NCBI GenBank assembly: GCA_963778525.1
Contig: CAVZUJ010000009.1
Coordinates: 310,001-374,000 of the forward strand
Direction: 5' to 3'
Source of the DNA: Schlegelella_A sp963778525
Lineage (GTDB): Bacteria > Pseudomonadota > Gammaproteobacteria > Burkholderiales > Burkholderiaceae_C
Length of the DNA stretch: 64,000 bases
Shown: positions 16,012 to 25,607 of the stretch, piece by piece
Layout: each line of letters starts with the position of its first letter
Numbering within the stretch: the first letter of the stretch is position 1
Made by a program: the position numbers and the translations under genes
The notes under the pieces: model-generated
Told to the model about the DNA's origin: nothing
Database searches by the model: none
What the model saw: only the letters and a program-made list of their open reading frames with translations

Positions 16012-17425
16012 TTACGCCGCCCGGCGTTCGGCGTCGCTTGCGGCGAGAAGAGCCGCGAGCGCGGCGGCATCGGGCGCCTCATCGAGCCGCTCGACGGCGG
16101 CAACGATCTCGCGATGGCGCTGCGCCCCGAGCACCGGTGCGATCAGGCTCTCGACCTTGCGCGCGAGCTCGGCATCGCTGAGCGGGTTTTCCGGTGCGCC
16201 TTTGCCGAAGGCGATGGCGCGCTCGAACCGGCGCCCGTCCTTCAGGTGCAGCTCGAGCGGCGGGTACTCGCCCAGCGCGAGCGTGCGGTCGGGCACGACG
16301 CGGGTCGCGGTCATGAGCCGCCGGATCGCGGGCTCGTCGGCCCGGCTCGGCGAGAACTGGTCGATCGTGGCGCGGCCGCTCTCGGCAACGACCGCGAGCG
16401 CGTAGGGCATGCTGAACTGGGCATCGAGCAGCGTCGCGATCTCCTGCCGGTCGAACTGGCGCACCGTCTGCGCGTTGCCGTGCACGATCATCGCGTCGAT
16501 GTCGCTCGCGCCGCAGCCGGTCTCGGCCAGCAGCTCGAGGAGCGCATCGATGGTGTAGTGCAGGCCGCGACAGCAGGCATGCGGCTTCATGCCCGAGCGG
16601 TCGATTCGAAATTGGGTGCCGAGCCCTTCGAGCGTCAGCTCCGGCGTCGCGATGCCGTGCGAGTAGGTGCCGAAGAAGCCGCCCCATTCGGCTTCGAGGA
16701 TCTGGCGCGGGCCGCTCATGCCAGCCTGCGCGAGCAAGGCCGCCGTCAGGCCGTTCTCGGCGGTCTTGCCCGGATGGAAGCGCTTGGTGTCGGCACCATC
16801 GGCCAGGAAGGCCCAGACGCCGCCCGTGAAGGTGCCGGCGATGCCGAGCGCGTCGGCGAAGCGTTCGCCATCGAGGCCGAGCATTCTTGCGGCCGCCGCG
16901 GCTGCCCCGAAGCTGCCGCAGGTGCCGGTCGAGTGCCAGCCGAGCGCGTTGTGCGGCCGATAGCCGCCGGCGCCTTCGAGGACGCGCGCCGCGAGGTCGT
17001 AGCCGGCGAGGATCGCGACGAGCGCCTCGCGGCCCGACACGCCGCCGCGCGCGGCGAGCGCACAGACGACCGGAATCACGACCGCGCCGGAATGGCCGCA
17101 GCCGCCGAAGTCGTCGAGCTCGAGTGCGTGCGCAGCCGTGCCGTTGACGAGGGCAGCCTGCGGGATCGGCAGCCGCACGGCGCGGCCCCAGACGACCGCC
17201 GGTCCGCCGCCCGGTCCGAACCCGGCCTGCGCGGCGCCGATCGTGCTCTCGACGACGGCCGTCCGCGCCGCCGGCGATGCCGGCGGCGAGCGTGTCGAGC
17301 AGGAATCGCTTGGCGAGCCGGACCGCTTCGGCCGGCAGATCGTCGTAGGCGACGCCCGACCAGTAGCGCGCCGCGCGCTCGGTCAGCGTGCCCGCGGCTA
17401 TTCCGCCATCCACACGCTGCCCCAC
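16012..17425 (-). CDS. MmgE/PrpD-family enzyme, apparent frameshift
   Basis: MmgE/PrpD superfamily protein of about 470 residues. This family includes 2-methylcitrate dehydratase, cis-aconitate decarboxylase and iminodisuccinate epimerase. The N-terminus (TLTERAARYWSGVAYDDLP, then RFLLDTLAAGIAGG) is in one frame. The rest (VVESTIGAAQAGFG, then NGTAAHALELDDFGGCGHSG, family-typical KRFHPGKTAENGL and KPHACCRGLHYTIDALLEL) is in another. One extra base in the GC-rich stretch at about 17270-17290 explains the break. The start is uncertain (GTG 17425 or 17413), overlapping the binding-protein stop. It is flanked by transporter genes, so it probably acts on the imported solute. Confidence 0.8.
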
Positions 17426-18993
17426 CAGACGTAGTTCGCGGTCAGGAAGACGTCGCGCAGCTTGCTTGTCGCGGCGTCGATCTCGGCTTGCTGGTGCATG
17501 AGCAGGACTGGCAGGTCGCGGGCGAGGATCTCCTGGACCTTGTAGTAGTCCTTGGCGCGGTCGGCCCGCGTGAGGCCGTTCTGGCCGTGCTCGAACAGGG
17601 CATCGACCTCGGGGTTGGAGTAGCGGCTCGCGTTGTTGAAGGTCGAGCCCTGCTTGATCGAGCTCGTGACGTAGAGACGGGCGATCCCGAGCGCCGGATC
17701 GCCCGAGGTGGTGTAGTTCTGCAGCGTGACGTCGAAGTCGTAGTCCGAGTAGACCTTCTTCAGGACGACCGGACGTTCTGCCCCTTCGAGCACGACCTTG
17801 ATGCCCACCGCCTGCCAGTAGCGCTGCAGGGCCTGGGCCAGACTCGTGTATTCCGGACGGCCGGCGTCGAACGAGAGCCGGATCGTGAAGCGGCTTCCAT
17901 CGGGGCCGACCTTGGCGTCGGACGCGTCGAGCAGCGCCGCCGCGCGCTTCGGGTCATACGCATACATCTTGTTGAAGTCGACGGCCGGGTCGTAGGCCCA
18001 GGCGATCCGGGTGTCGATCGCGCTCTGCGCGACGCCGCCGATGCCGTAGAAGACCGCCTTGTGCAGGAACTCGCGGTCGATCGCGATCAGCAGGGCCTGG
18101 CGGACCTTCGCGTTGTCGAGGTGCGGCTTCTTGGTGTTGATGATGGCGAGGTCGTCGCTCGGATAGCTGACGTCCTGCAGGACGAACTTCGGGTCCTGCG
18201 CGAACTGCGCATGCGCGCTCAGCGGAAAGTAGTACTCGTCGATGAAATCGACCTCGCCGGCCCGAAGCGCCAACACGCGCGCCGATGCGTCCGGCATGAT
18301 CTTGACCACGATCTTGTCGAGATAGGGCTGGCCCTTGCGCCAGTAGTTCGGGTTCTTGACGAAGGTCAGGTGGTCGCCCCGGACCCACTCCTGCAGCATG
18401 AAGGGGCCGTTGCCCACCGGCTTCGACAGGCTCGCCTCGTTCTTCGGCACATCGCTGCCCTGGAACACGTGCGCCGGCAGGATCGGCGCGTTCTGCTCGC
18501 AGGCGAGCGAGAACAGGAACGGCCCGAACGGCTTCGACAGCTTGACGATCGCCGTCAGCGGGTCGGGCGTCTCGATCGCCTGGATGAAGCTGCCGGGCGC
18601 GAGAAACTTCGGCCCGTATTTCGCCGATACCTGCATGAGCGAGAACTTGACGTCCTCCGAGGTCACCGGCTTGCCGTCGGTGAAGGCGGCCTTCTCGAGA
18701 TGGAAGGTGTAGGTCAGCCCGTCGGACGAGATCTCCCAGGACTTGGCGAGGTTCGGAACGATCTCGAAGTTCTTGCCGAAGCGCACGAGCGCGTCGTAGA
18801 GGATGCAGCCGGTGAAGACGTCGGGCACGCCGACGCTGATTCCGGGATTGAGGACGGCCGGGTCGGCACCGAGAACCGCGACCGCCGTGCCGCCGTAGCG
18901 TGGCTTCTCCGGCCCGGCCGCATCGCAAAGTCCGGCGGCGAACGCGCTCGCAAGCACGAAGCACGTGCCGATCCGCAATGAAAGCCGCCTCAT
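17398..18993 (-). CDS. ABC transporter solute-binding protein, family 5 (peptide/opine type)
   Basis: Periplasmic binding protein of 531 residues. A Sec signal (MRRLSLRIGTCFVLASAFAAGLCDA) precedes the SBP_bac_5 fold: RYGGTAVAVLGADPAVLNP, LAKSWEISSDGLTYTFHL, the characteristic FTDGKPVTSEDVKFSL and, later, NAKVRQALLIAIDREF. Family members bind peptides, opines, nickel or other dicarboxylate-like solutes. It is second in the operon, 13 bases after methylaspartate ammonia-lyase, and serves the OppBCDF-like transporter. Confidence 0.9.
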   Translation of the reverse strand: MRRLSLRIGTCFVLASAFAAGLCDAAGPEKPRYGGTAVAVLGADPAVLNPGISVGVPDVFTGCILYDALVRFGKNFEIVPNLAKSWEISSDGLTYTFHLEKAAFTDGKPVTSEDVKFSLMQVSAKYGPKFLAPGSFIQAIETPDPLTAIVKLSKPFGPFLFSLACEQNAPILPAHVFQGSDVPKNEASLSKPVGNGPFMLQEWVRGDHLTFVKNPNYWRKGQPYLDKIVVKIMPDASARVLALRAGEVDFIDEYYFPLSAHAQFAQDPKFVLQDVSYPSDDLAIINTKKPHLDNAKVRQALLIAIDREFLHKAVFYGIGGVAQSAIDTRIAWAYDPAVDFNKMYAYDPKRAAALLDASDAKVGPDGSRFTIRLSFDAGRPEYTSLAQALQRYWQAVGIKVVLEGAERPVVLKKVYSDYDFDVTLQNYTTSGDPALGIARLYVTSSIKQGSTFNNASRYSNPEVDALFEHGQNGLTRADRAKDYYKVQEILARDLPVLLMHQQAEIDAATSKLRDVFLTANYVWWGSVWMAE

Positions 18994-19006
18994 CCCGATG
19001 TTCCCC

Positions 19007-20250
19007 TCAAGCCCGGTTGTGCTTCGCCCGCAGCAGCGCGAGCGTACGTTCCATCTCGTTGCGCTGGATCATCAGCGCCTCGTCCACGCCGAGGCCGGGC
19101 TTGGACAGCATGAAGTCGGGCTGGCAGGCCAGCCCGATGTGGGTGCAGATCCGCGCCGACTGGTCGGTCTCGTTGGCCGTGCCGCCGAGGGCCGCGCCCA
19201 TGCCGTGGCGCTTGCAGTACAGCACCGCCTCGATCGAGTTGTTGATGCCGCCCAGATCCGGCGTCTTGATCTGCAGGAAGTCGGCCGCCTTCGCGTCGGT
19301 GAAGAGCTTCACGTCCTCGAGCGTGTTGCACCATTCGTCGACGATGACGCCGATCTTGGTGCCGTTGCGGTGCAAGGTCGCGAGCAGCTTTTGGTAGAGC
19401 TCGATCTGTTCGCGCTGGGTCTTGGCGATGATCGGCGACTCGATGATGAAGCCGTAGGGTTAGTCGTCTCGACGAGGGTCGCGAGGTACGCCGCGATCTT
19501 GTCGATGTCGTTGGCGAACAGCTCGCCGAGCGTGCCGTAGATGTCGAGATGGATGCGCGGCCGGTAGTCGTCGCCGCCGATCTGGCGCAGCCGCGTTGCC
19601 ACCGTGTCGGCGAAGGCGTGCAGCTTCTCGCCCGAGCGGCCGATGTGCTCCACCGTCGTGAAGCTGGCGTGCGGCAGGAGCTCGGGGCGCTTGAGGATCG
19701 TGCGGTCGAGCTGCAGCGGGTCGTCGCGGTGGCCCGAGGCGAGGATCGCGATCGGCGTTTCGGAAATCGTCGCGTCGTATTCGCGGGCGATGACCTCGGC
19801 CATGGTCTCGCGGCCCGACAAGGCAGCGGCATGCAGCAGCGCCTGCGTGATGCCGTAGCGCAGGGCCATGTGCATCGGCTTGCCGTCGACCTTCAGGCGG
19901 TCGAAGGTCTCGGCGTTGGGCCGGAACACGCCGGCTTCCAGGCCCATCAGGCGCTTCTTGATGTCGCCCTCCAGGAACGCGAGATGCTCGTGCGCATTGA
20001 ACACCCGGTCGCGGCCTGCGGCGCCCGCCAGGATCACGTCGGCACAGTCACCGAAGGCGACCTGCTCGTCTTCGAGAACGAGCATGACCGAGATCGTCGA
20101 TCCTGCTTCGACGATCGACTTGTAGCCGGGCAGCACCGGCTTGCCATGAAAGATGAAGCCGTCGGCGCGCGCCCCGGCCTTGATGGCCATCAGGTCGCGG
20201 TGCAGATAGCCCGACTGGCCGATGGAAAAGACAACGTCCCGAATCTTCAT
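19007..20250 (-). CDS. mal: Methylaspartate ammonia-lyase, apparent frameshift
   Basis: Enolase-superfamily C-N lyase that converts threo-3-methylaspartate to mesaconate and ammonia. The N-terminal half (MKIRDVVFSIGQSGYLHRDL, VEAGSTISVMLVLEDEQVAFGDC, RPRIHLDIYGTLGE) runs to VETTNP. The frame then breaks at 19457-19459, where one base appears lost from a G run. It resumes with IIESPIIAKTQ, VDEWCNTLEDV, IKTPDLGGINNSIEA and LSKPGLGVDEALMIQRNEM, the last holding the catalytic lysine. Corrected length is 414 residues, as usual for the family. ATG 20250 (or GTG 20253). It leads the operon; no glutamate mutase is nearby. Confidence 0.9.
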
Positions 20251-20253
20251 CAC

Positions 20254-20337
20254 TGAGTTCCGATTCCATGCATCGGTCGATTATGCGCAGGTCGCAGTGC
20301 CGGGACGGCCACGCTGGCCACGCTGCTGTCCATGCAA
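20254..20337. promoter_or_regulatory. Gap between soxB end and the mal operon
   Basis: Short gap upstream of the mal operon. On the minus strand it holds a CATAAT box about 33 bases before the start and a near-palindrome CCGATGCATGG. Both could be promoter or operator elements, but there is no matching -35. Confidence 0.25.
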
Positions 20338-22062
20338 TCAGGCCCCGATGCCCGGGTTTTCGGCGACGCCGACGAGCGTCGGTTCGTTGAGGCGGCGCGG
20401 ACGCACGGTCTTCGCGTCGCGCAGCCAGGTTTCGACGACGTCCCAGATCGGCGGCCCCTTGGCGCCCTCGGCGACCGGTGCCCAGCCGCCGACCTTGTAG
20501 GTCTTGTCCGCTTCGATCGGCTTGCCGTTCAGGCGCATGTCGGAAATGCGCGCGCCCATCGTCGCGCCTGGCGTGCAGGTGTACTCGAGGCCGCCGACGC
20601 GGACCATGTCGCCGCCTTGCTGGTAGTACGGATCGGGATTGAAGAGGTTGTCGCAGACGTCTTCGAGCACGGCCTTGATCGTCGCTCCGCTCATGTCGGT
20701 GAGCGTCGCGAAGGGGTAGGTGATGGCGAGCTGCTCCATCATCAGCTCGCGCGTGATCGTCTGGCCCGGCAGGAGGCTGGTGCCCCAGCGAAAGCCGGGC
20801 GAGAAGGCGATCTCGGCGCCGTTGACCGCCATGATCGCGTCGACCAGCAGCTGGTCCCAGGTGCCGTTGAAGTTGCCGCGCCGATAGAGCAGGCCCTCGT
20901 TGACGGCCAGCGGCTCTTCGAGCTTGGCCAGGTACGGCGCGCGCACCGCATCGATGTGCGCCTGCATGGCCGCATCGGCCGGCAGCAGGTCGGCGAACAC
21001 CGGCAGCAGGCGATAGCGGAAGTCGCGCAGGTGGCCACCGCGCACGTCGAGATCGAGGACGCCGAGGAACTTGCCGTTCGAGCCGGCGTTGCTGACGAGG
21101 GTCCGGCCGCCGGCGTTGGGCACGACGACGGGCGCCGGCACGCCGTCGTGCGTATGGCCGCCGAGGATCGCATCGACGCCGCGCAGCCGCGTCGCCATCT
21201 TCAGGTCGACGTCCATGCCGTTGTGCGAGAGCACGACGACGACTTTCGCGCCCTTGCCGCGCACCTCGTCGACGATCTTTTGCAGCTGCTGGTCCTGGAT
21301 GCCGAAGGTCCAGTCGGGCACGAAATAGCGCGGATGGGCGATCGGCGTATACGGAAACGCCTGGCCGATCACCGCCACCGGCACGCCGTTGACCGGGCGC
21401 ATCAGGTACGGATCGAAGACCGGGTCGCCGAAGTCGGCGGTGCTCACGTTCTGCGCCAGGAAAGCGATGCGGCCGGCGAGATCCTTGCCGACGATCTCCT
21501 GCACGCGCTTCGCGCCGAGCGTGAACTCCCAATGCGCACTCATCGCGTCGACGCCGAGCAGCTTGCAGGCATCGACCATGTCCTGGCCGTTGGTCCAGAG
21601 CGCCGTGGCCGAGCCCTGCCAGGTGTCGCCGCCATCGAGGAGCAAGGCGTTCGGCCGGCTCGCGCGCAGCCGCTTGACGAGCGTGGCGAGGTGCGCGAAG
21701 CCGCCGACGCGGCCGTAGGTTCGTGCCGCCGCCTCGAAGTCGAGGTACGTGAAGGCGTGCGCCTGTGCGCTTCCGGCCGGGATCCCGAAGGCCTTCAGCA
21801 GCGCCTCGCCGACCAGGTGCGGCGGCCTGCCTCTCGCCTCGCCCAGGCCGATGTTGATGCTCGGCTCGCGAAAATAGGTCGGCCGCAGCTGCGCGTGACA
21901 GTCGGTGAAGTGCAGCAGGCTGACATTGCCGAACGCCGGCACGTCGTAGAGCCGCTCGGCTGCGCCGGGTTGGGCGGCGAGCACGGGCGCGGCATCGATG
22001 GCCATGCCGGCGCCGGCCGCCGCGGCCAACACCTGCAGGAACTCGCGCCGGGCCGGGCTCAT
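20338..22062 (-). CDS. soxB: SoxB thiosulfohydrolase
   Basis: Periplasmic di-manganese sulfate thiol esterase that releases sulfate from the SoxYZ-bound cysteine S-thiosulfonate, 574 residues. A Tat signal (RREFLQVLAAAAGAGMA) precedes the metallophosphoesterase core: LLHFTDCHAQLRP, LLDGGDTWQGSA, VLSHNGMDVDL and ILGGHTHDGVP hold the metal ligands. The C-terminal 5'-nucleotidase-like domain follows. It is the last gene of the sox operon, 28 bases after soxX. Confidence 0.95.
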   Translation of the reverse strand: MSPARREFLQVLAAAAGAGMAIDAAPVLAAQPGAAERLYDVPAFGNVSLLHFTDCHAQLRPTYFREPSINIGLGEARGRPPHLVGEALLKAFGIPAGSAQAHAFTYLDFEAAARTYGRVGGFAHLATLVKRLRASRPNALLLDGGDTWQGSATALWTNGQDMVDACKLLGVDAMSAHWEFTLGAKRVQEIVGKDLAGRIAFLAQNVSTADFGDPVFDPYLMRPVNGVPVAVIGQAFPYTPIAHPRYFVPDWTFGIQDQQLQKIVDEVRGKGAKVVVVLSHNGMDVDLKMATRLRGVDAILGGHTHDGVPAPVVVPNAGGRTLVSNAGSNGKFLGVLDLDVRGGHLRDFRYRLLPVFADLLPADAAMQAHIDAVRAPYLAKLEEPLAVNEGLLYRRGNFNGTWDQLLVDAIMAVNGAEIAFSPGFRWGTSLLPGQTITRELMMEQLAITYPFATLTDMSGATIKAVLEDVCDNLFNPDPYYQQGGDMVRVGGLEYTCTPGATMGARISDMRLNGKPIEADKTYKVGGWAPVAEGAKGPPIWDVVETWLRDAKTVRPRRLNEPTLVGVAENPGIGA

Positions 22063-22090
22063 CGCCGGACCGGTCGCGCGCCTTCGCGCA

Positions 22091-22774
22091 TCACTGGTTG
22101 ACCGGCGATTTCGGATCGAGCAGCAAGGCCATGATGTCCTGCATCTGCTTCGTCGTCAGGATGTGCGCGGCGCCGAAGCGCGGCATCACCGAGCAGGCGT
22201 TGCCGGCCTTGGCGTCGTAGATCTTGTCCCAGGTGTAGCGGACGATTGCGGCCGACTGCGGGCTCGCCAGGTCGGACACGCCGCGCAGCTTGCCGTACTG
22301 GTGCAGCGACGGGCCGAGCGTGCCGAAGGAGATTTCCTTCTCGCTGATCTGGTGGCAGTTGTAGCAGTTGCCGCCGTTCGGCGCGTCGGCCTTGTCGGAC
22401 CATGTCATGCCCCGGCCGTTCTGGGCGAGCTTCTCGCCCTCGCGCCAGTCGCCGAGATAGCGTCCGTCGGGCGGCTGCTGGATCTTCGCCGCTTCGGCGG
22501 CCTCTAGCGCGCGCTCGCTGTTGGCCGGGGGCGGCGTCGGCGAGGAGCAGGCCTTCTGCAAGGCGTCCTGCTGCAACCGGTCGAGGCCGGCCTGGCCTTG
22601 CGCGGAAAACGAGCTCTCGATGACCTGCTTCGCCTCGGCGGCCGTGGCCGCGCTCGCGGCCGCGGCTCCGGGCGTGCTTTCGCAGCCGGCGAGGGTCAAG
22701 GTGAGCGTCATGGCGGCGATGGCCAGCGGCCGAGGCGACAGCAAGACGTTGATTCGATTCATGCTGCTGCTCAT
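22091..22774 (-). CDS. soxX: SoxX cytochrome c subunit with lipoprotein-type signal
   Basis: Monoheme partner of SoxA in the SoxAX thiosulfate-oxidising cytochrome, 227 residues. The heme site is NCYNCHQ near residue 143, with a later methionine (CSVMPRFG) as likely axial ligand. The signal ends in LTLAGC, a lipobox, so the mature protein may be lipid-anchored. About 100 residues of helical sequence precede the cytochrome domain, longer than the shortest SoxX. The ATG at 22774 overlaps the soxA stop as ATGA. Confidence 0.9.
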   Translation of the reverse strand: MSSSMNRINVLLSPRPLAIAAMTLTLTLAGCESTPGAAAASAATAAEAKQVIESSFSAQGQAGLDRLQQDALQKACSSPTPPPANSERALEAAEAAKIQQPPDGRYLGDWREGEKLAQNGRGMTWSDKADAPNGGNCYNCHQISEKEISFGTLGPSLHQYGKLRGVSDLASPQSAAIVRYTWDKIYDAKAGNACSVMPRFGAAHILTTKQMQDIMALLLDPKSPVNQ

Positions 22775-23562
22775 CGCTTGAGGCCCGGCGCGATCGAGTC
22801 GGCGCCCTTGGCGGTGACGCCGAGGTAGACGCCGAGCGCGATCGTCACGTCGGAAACGTAGCCTGGATAGGGAAAGCGCTGTTGCCGGTAGCAGTCGTTG
22901 AGGCGCCGCTGCATGCTCCAGAGCTCGCCGCTCGACACGCGATACGCGGGCCACGCGCCGAAGGCGTCGCCGGCGCCCTTGTGCGTGGTGAGGTCGGGCA
23001 GGTCCTGCAGGCGGATCCGCTTGCCCGCCTGGCCGTGGCAGGTGGCGCACGCGAAGTCGTATGGGCCGGCCCGAAAAAAGAACGCCTGGCGACCCACGTC
23101 GTACATCTTCTTTTCGGCGGCGTGCGATTGCGGCAAGTCGAAGGGCATGCCTGCCGACTCGCTCGAGATCCAGGCGACGAGGTTTTCGATCGTCGCCTGC
23201 TCGCCCTTGCCGAAGGGCGTCTTCGCGATCGCCGTCGGGTCGAAGCCCTGGAGGTCCTGCATGCAGGTGAGCAGGCGCGACTCGAGGTCCTGGACCCGCT
23301 TCGTGTCGTCGAACCAGCGCGGCAGGCGCACGAAGGCGCCCTTGACGACGCCCGGCCCCTGGCCGAGGTCGCAGCGCTCGAGGGAGGCGTGCTTCGGCCC
23401 GCGCGGCTCCTTCCACAACACCTGGCCCTTGGCTTCCCACAGCTCGGCCGGGTTGCCGTCGGCGAGCATCGCGCGGTACTGGGCGATCCCGTCGCTCGCC
23501 GATTGCGCCAGCGCCACGTGACTCGCCACGGCGGCGGCGGCGGCGAGGATCCATCGCTTCAT
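22771..23562 (-). CDS. soxA: SoxA cytochrome c subunit
   Basis: Catalytic subunit of SoxAX, which joins thiosulfate to the SoxY carrier cysteine; 263 residues with a Sec signal (MKRWILAAAAAVASHVALAQ). One CxxCH heme site is visible (CATCHG). The active-site cysteine that ligates heme in characterised SoxA is in NDCYRQQRFPYPG. The first N-terminal heme of diheme SoxA is absent, so this is the monoheme type. ATG 23562 has AGGAG upstream and is preferred over a longer in-frame start. Confidence 0.9.
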   Translation of the reverse strand: MKRWILAAAAAVASHVALAQSASDGIAQYRAMLADGNPAELWEAKGQVLWKEPRGPKHASLERCDLGQGPGVVKGAFVRLPRWFDDTKRVQDLESRLLTCMQDLQGFDPTAIAKTPFGKGEQATIENLVAWISSESAGMPFDLPQSHAAEKKMYDVGRQAFFFRAGPYDFACATCHGQAGKRIRLQDLPDLTTHKGAGDAFGAWPAYRVSSGELWSMQRRLNDCYRQQRFPYPGYVSDVTIALGVYLGVTAKGADSIAPGLKR

Positions 23563-23593
23563 CGCTTCTCCTGCTCGATGTCGGCGGCGCGAG

Positions 23594-23905
23594 CTACGCG
23601 ATCGCCGCTTCATCGGTGCGCGTGTCGCCCTTGTTGTCGACCCAGGTGATGCTCACCTTGTCGCCCGGCTTGGCACCCTTGAACCTGAACTGCAGATACG
23701 GGTTCTGCGCGATCGCCTGGCTCCAGCGCGCCGTCAGCACCGTCTTGCCGTTGGCCGTCGCCGTCACGTCCTTGATGAAGTGCGCGGGAATGGTCTTGCC
23801 CGAGGAGTCTTTCCGAAAGCCGGTCTCCATGGGGTGCGCCATCAGCACCCGCACGTCGGTCGTGCCATCGCTCGATTTGGCGCGGATGCGCATCGGATCG
23901 CCCAT
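23594..23905 (-). CDS. soxZ: SoxZ sulfur-carrier partner
   Basis: Partner subunit of the SoxYZ carrier complex, 103 residues, no signal peptide; it is exported by association with SoxY. Family text is clear: VRVLMAHPMETGFRKDSSGK, IPAHFIKDV, NPYLQFRFKGAKPGD and the end WVDNKGDTRTDEA. It follows soxY by 27 bases. Confidence 0.95.
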   Translation of the reverse strand: MGDPMRIRAKSSDGTTDVRVLMAHPMETGFRKDSSGKTIPAHFIKDVTATANGKTVLTARWSQAIAQNPYLQFRFKGAKPGDKVSITWVDNKGDTRTDEAAIA

Positions 23906-23932
23906 GGTTGTGCTCCTGTCGAAAAGGTGCGC

Positions 23933-24385
23933 TCAGCCGCCGCAGCCGCCGAGCGTGACCTTGGTTTCCCTGAAGGTCGAGTACAGCTTGCCGTCGGCCT
24001 TGACGACCGCGTAGACGCGCGTGCTTTCGCCCATCTTCACGCGTGCCGCGACGAAAGGTTCGGTGCCTTCGGGAATCGAGAAGCTCGCCGCAAGCGGGAA
24101 CGGGTTCTTCTCGACCAGCACATGGATGGTGTCGGTCCTGGCGATCGCGCTCGCGATCGTCAGCGGCACGACCGCGCCGTTCTCGGCGATGTCGGGCGAG
24201 GTGAGGGCGATGTCCTTGCTGTCGACGGGCTTGCTGCCGAGCGAAGCAAGGGCCTCGTCGAGCGTCTTCGCGTCGAAGCCCGACGCTTCGGCGGCAAGCG
24301 CTTCGTCGAGGCTGACGATGCCGCAGCTCACCAGGAGCGCCAGCGCGCCGCCCTGGCGCAGGAGATGTCGTCGGTTCAGGTGCAT
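23933..24385 (-). CDS. soxY: SoxY sulfur-carrier protein
   Basis: Carrier protein whose C-terminal cysteine holds the sulfur intermediate during thiosulfate oxidation, 150 residues. A Tat signal (RRHLLRQGGALALLVSCG) directs the folded SoxYZ pair to the periplasm. The end TKVTLGGCGG contains the invariant GGCGG swinging arm. The longer in-frame extension to 24466 is not needed because the Tat signal begins at this ATG. Confidence 0.95.
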   Translation of the reverse strand: MHLNRRHLLRQGGALALLVSCGIVSLDEALAAEASGFDAKTLDEALASLGSKPVDSKDIALTSPDIAENGAVVPLTIASAIARTDTIHVLVEKNPFPLAASFSIPEGTEPFVAARVKMGESTRVYAVVKADGKLYSTFRETKVTLGGCGG

Positions 24386-24503
24386 CGAATCGTCCTCTCG
24401 TCTCGATAGGCTGTGCTTTCGCGCAGCTTGCCGCCAATGGTGGCGCGGTTCGTGTCCGCGTGCCACGGCGGGAACCCGGGTTCGCGAATCGGCGCCACCG
24501 GCT

Positions 24504-25598
24504 TCACGGCGCCCCCGTTGCCACCCAGTGGGCGATGGCGCGGGCGTCGGCCTCGCTCAATTGCGGCTGCGGCGGCATCGGTATCGCGCCCCAGGTGCCC
24601 TGGCCGCCGCTGCGAATCTTCGCGGCGAGAAGGCCCGTGAGGTCGGTGCTGCCAACGTGCTTCTTCGCGACCTCGCGAAACGCCGGGCCGACGATCTTCT
24701 GGTCGATGCCGTGGCATCCCGTGCAGCCGTTCGCCTGGAGCAGTGACTGCACGTCGACACCGGCCGCCGCGGCGGCACTCGGGGCGGCGCCGGCCAGCGC
24801 GGCGATGCGCGCGGTGTCGGTGCCGCGCTCGGGGCCGAATGGACGCACCTGCTCGGCGATGTTGCCGTTGGCGTTCATCGCGACCGCGGGTATCGACGAC
24901 TCGATCCCGCCTTGCACCGGGCAGTCGCGCATGCACAGCGGATTGCTCACGTCGCCCTTGCCGCGCGTTTCCCACATGCTCTTGAAGAAGACATGGCCGT
25001 CGCGATTGGGCAGGCGCTTCTCGACCTCGGCGATGTTGGTATCGGAGAGCGTGAAGTCGGCCGGCACGATGTCGCCGAGATTGAGGATGTAGGCGAGCAC
25101 CCCGTAGACCTCGTCGGTCGTCAGCGACTTCGGCGCGGCCCAGGGCATCGCGCGGTTGATGTAGTCCCAGAGCGACGACAGGTGCGAGATCTTCATCAGC
25201 GTCGTGCGATGCGGATAGCCGGAGTGCGAGAGGAACGCCACGCGGCCGGCCTCGATGTCCTGCTTCGTCGTTCCGCCGACGATCGGCGTGAAGACCTGGT
25301 TCGATTCGGCGAACTCGCCGTGACACGACGTGCACTTCGCCTCCCAGACCTTGGTGCCGAGCTCGACGCTGCCGGCACCCTTGGGCAAGCCCTGGAAGTC
25401 GCCGCGCACGTCGATGTTCCAGGCCGCGATCTCGGCCGGCGTCGCGGCCCGGCCGATGCCGGCCCAGGGCGCCGAGGCCGAGGCGGCGGGCGCGCCCGCG
25501 GCGACCGCGCTGGTGGAGCGCTCGGCCGGCGCGGCAACCGACTGCGCGCACGACAGCGCGAGCGCAAGCAGCCACCGGAGCACGAGCTGACGTGTCAT
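24504..25598 (-). CDS. soxD: SoxD diheme cytochrome c
   Basis: Electron-accepting subunit of the Sox(CD)2 sulfane dehydrogenase, 364 residues with a Sec signal. Two heme sites are visible: CTSCHG near residue 90 and CTGCHG near residue 292. The first cytochrome domain shows VGGTTKQDIEAGRVAF and MPWAAPKSLTTDEVYGVLAYILNL; the second ends PQLSEADARAIAHWVATGAP. It follows soxC by nine bases. Presence of SoxCD means full eight-electron oxidation without sulfur globules, by knowledge of the pathway. Confidence 0.93.
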   Translation of the reverse strand: MTRQLVLRWLLALALSCAQSVAAPAERSTSAVAAGAPAASASAPWAGIGRAATPAEIAAWNIDVRGDFQGLPKGAGSVELGTKVWEAKCTSCHGEFAESNQVFTPIVGGTTKQDIEAGRVAFLSHSGYPHRTTLMKISHLSSLWDYINRAMPWAAPKSLTTDEVYGVLAYILNLGDIVPADFTLSDTNIAEVEKRLPNRDGHVFFKSMWETRGKGDVSNPLCMRDCPVQGGIESSIPAVAMNANGNIAEQVRPFGPERGTDTARIAALAGAAPSAAAAAGVDVQSLLQANGCTGCHGIDQKIVGPAFREVAKKHVGSTDLTGLLAAKIRSGGQGTWGAIPMPPQPQLSEADARAIAHWVATGAP

Positions 25599-25607
25599 GG
25601 CGTCGCG

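Noticed and set aside
14956..18981. A 1341-codon open frame on the plus strand
   Set aside because: It is antisense to the OppC/OppB/PrpD/binding-protein genes, is rich in Arg, Asp and Ala, and has no domain text. Long antisense frames are expected at this GC content.
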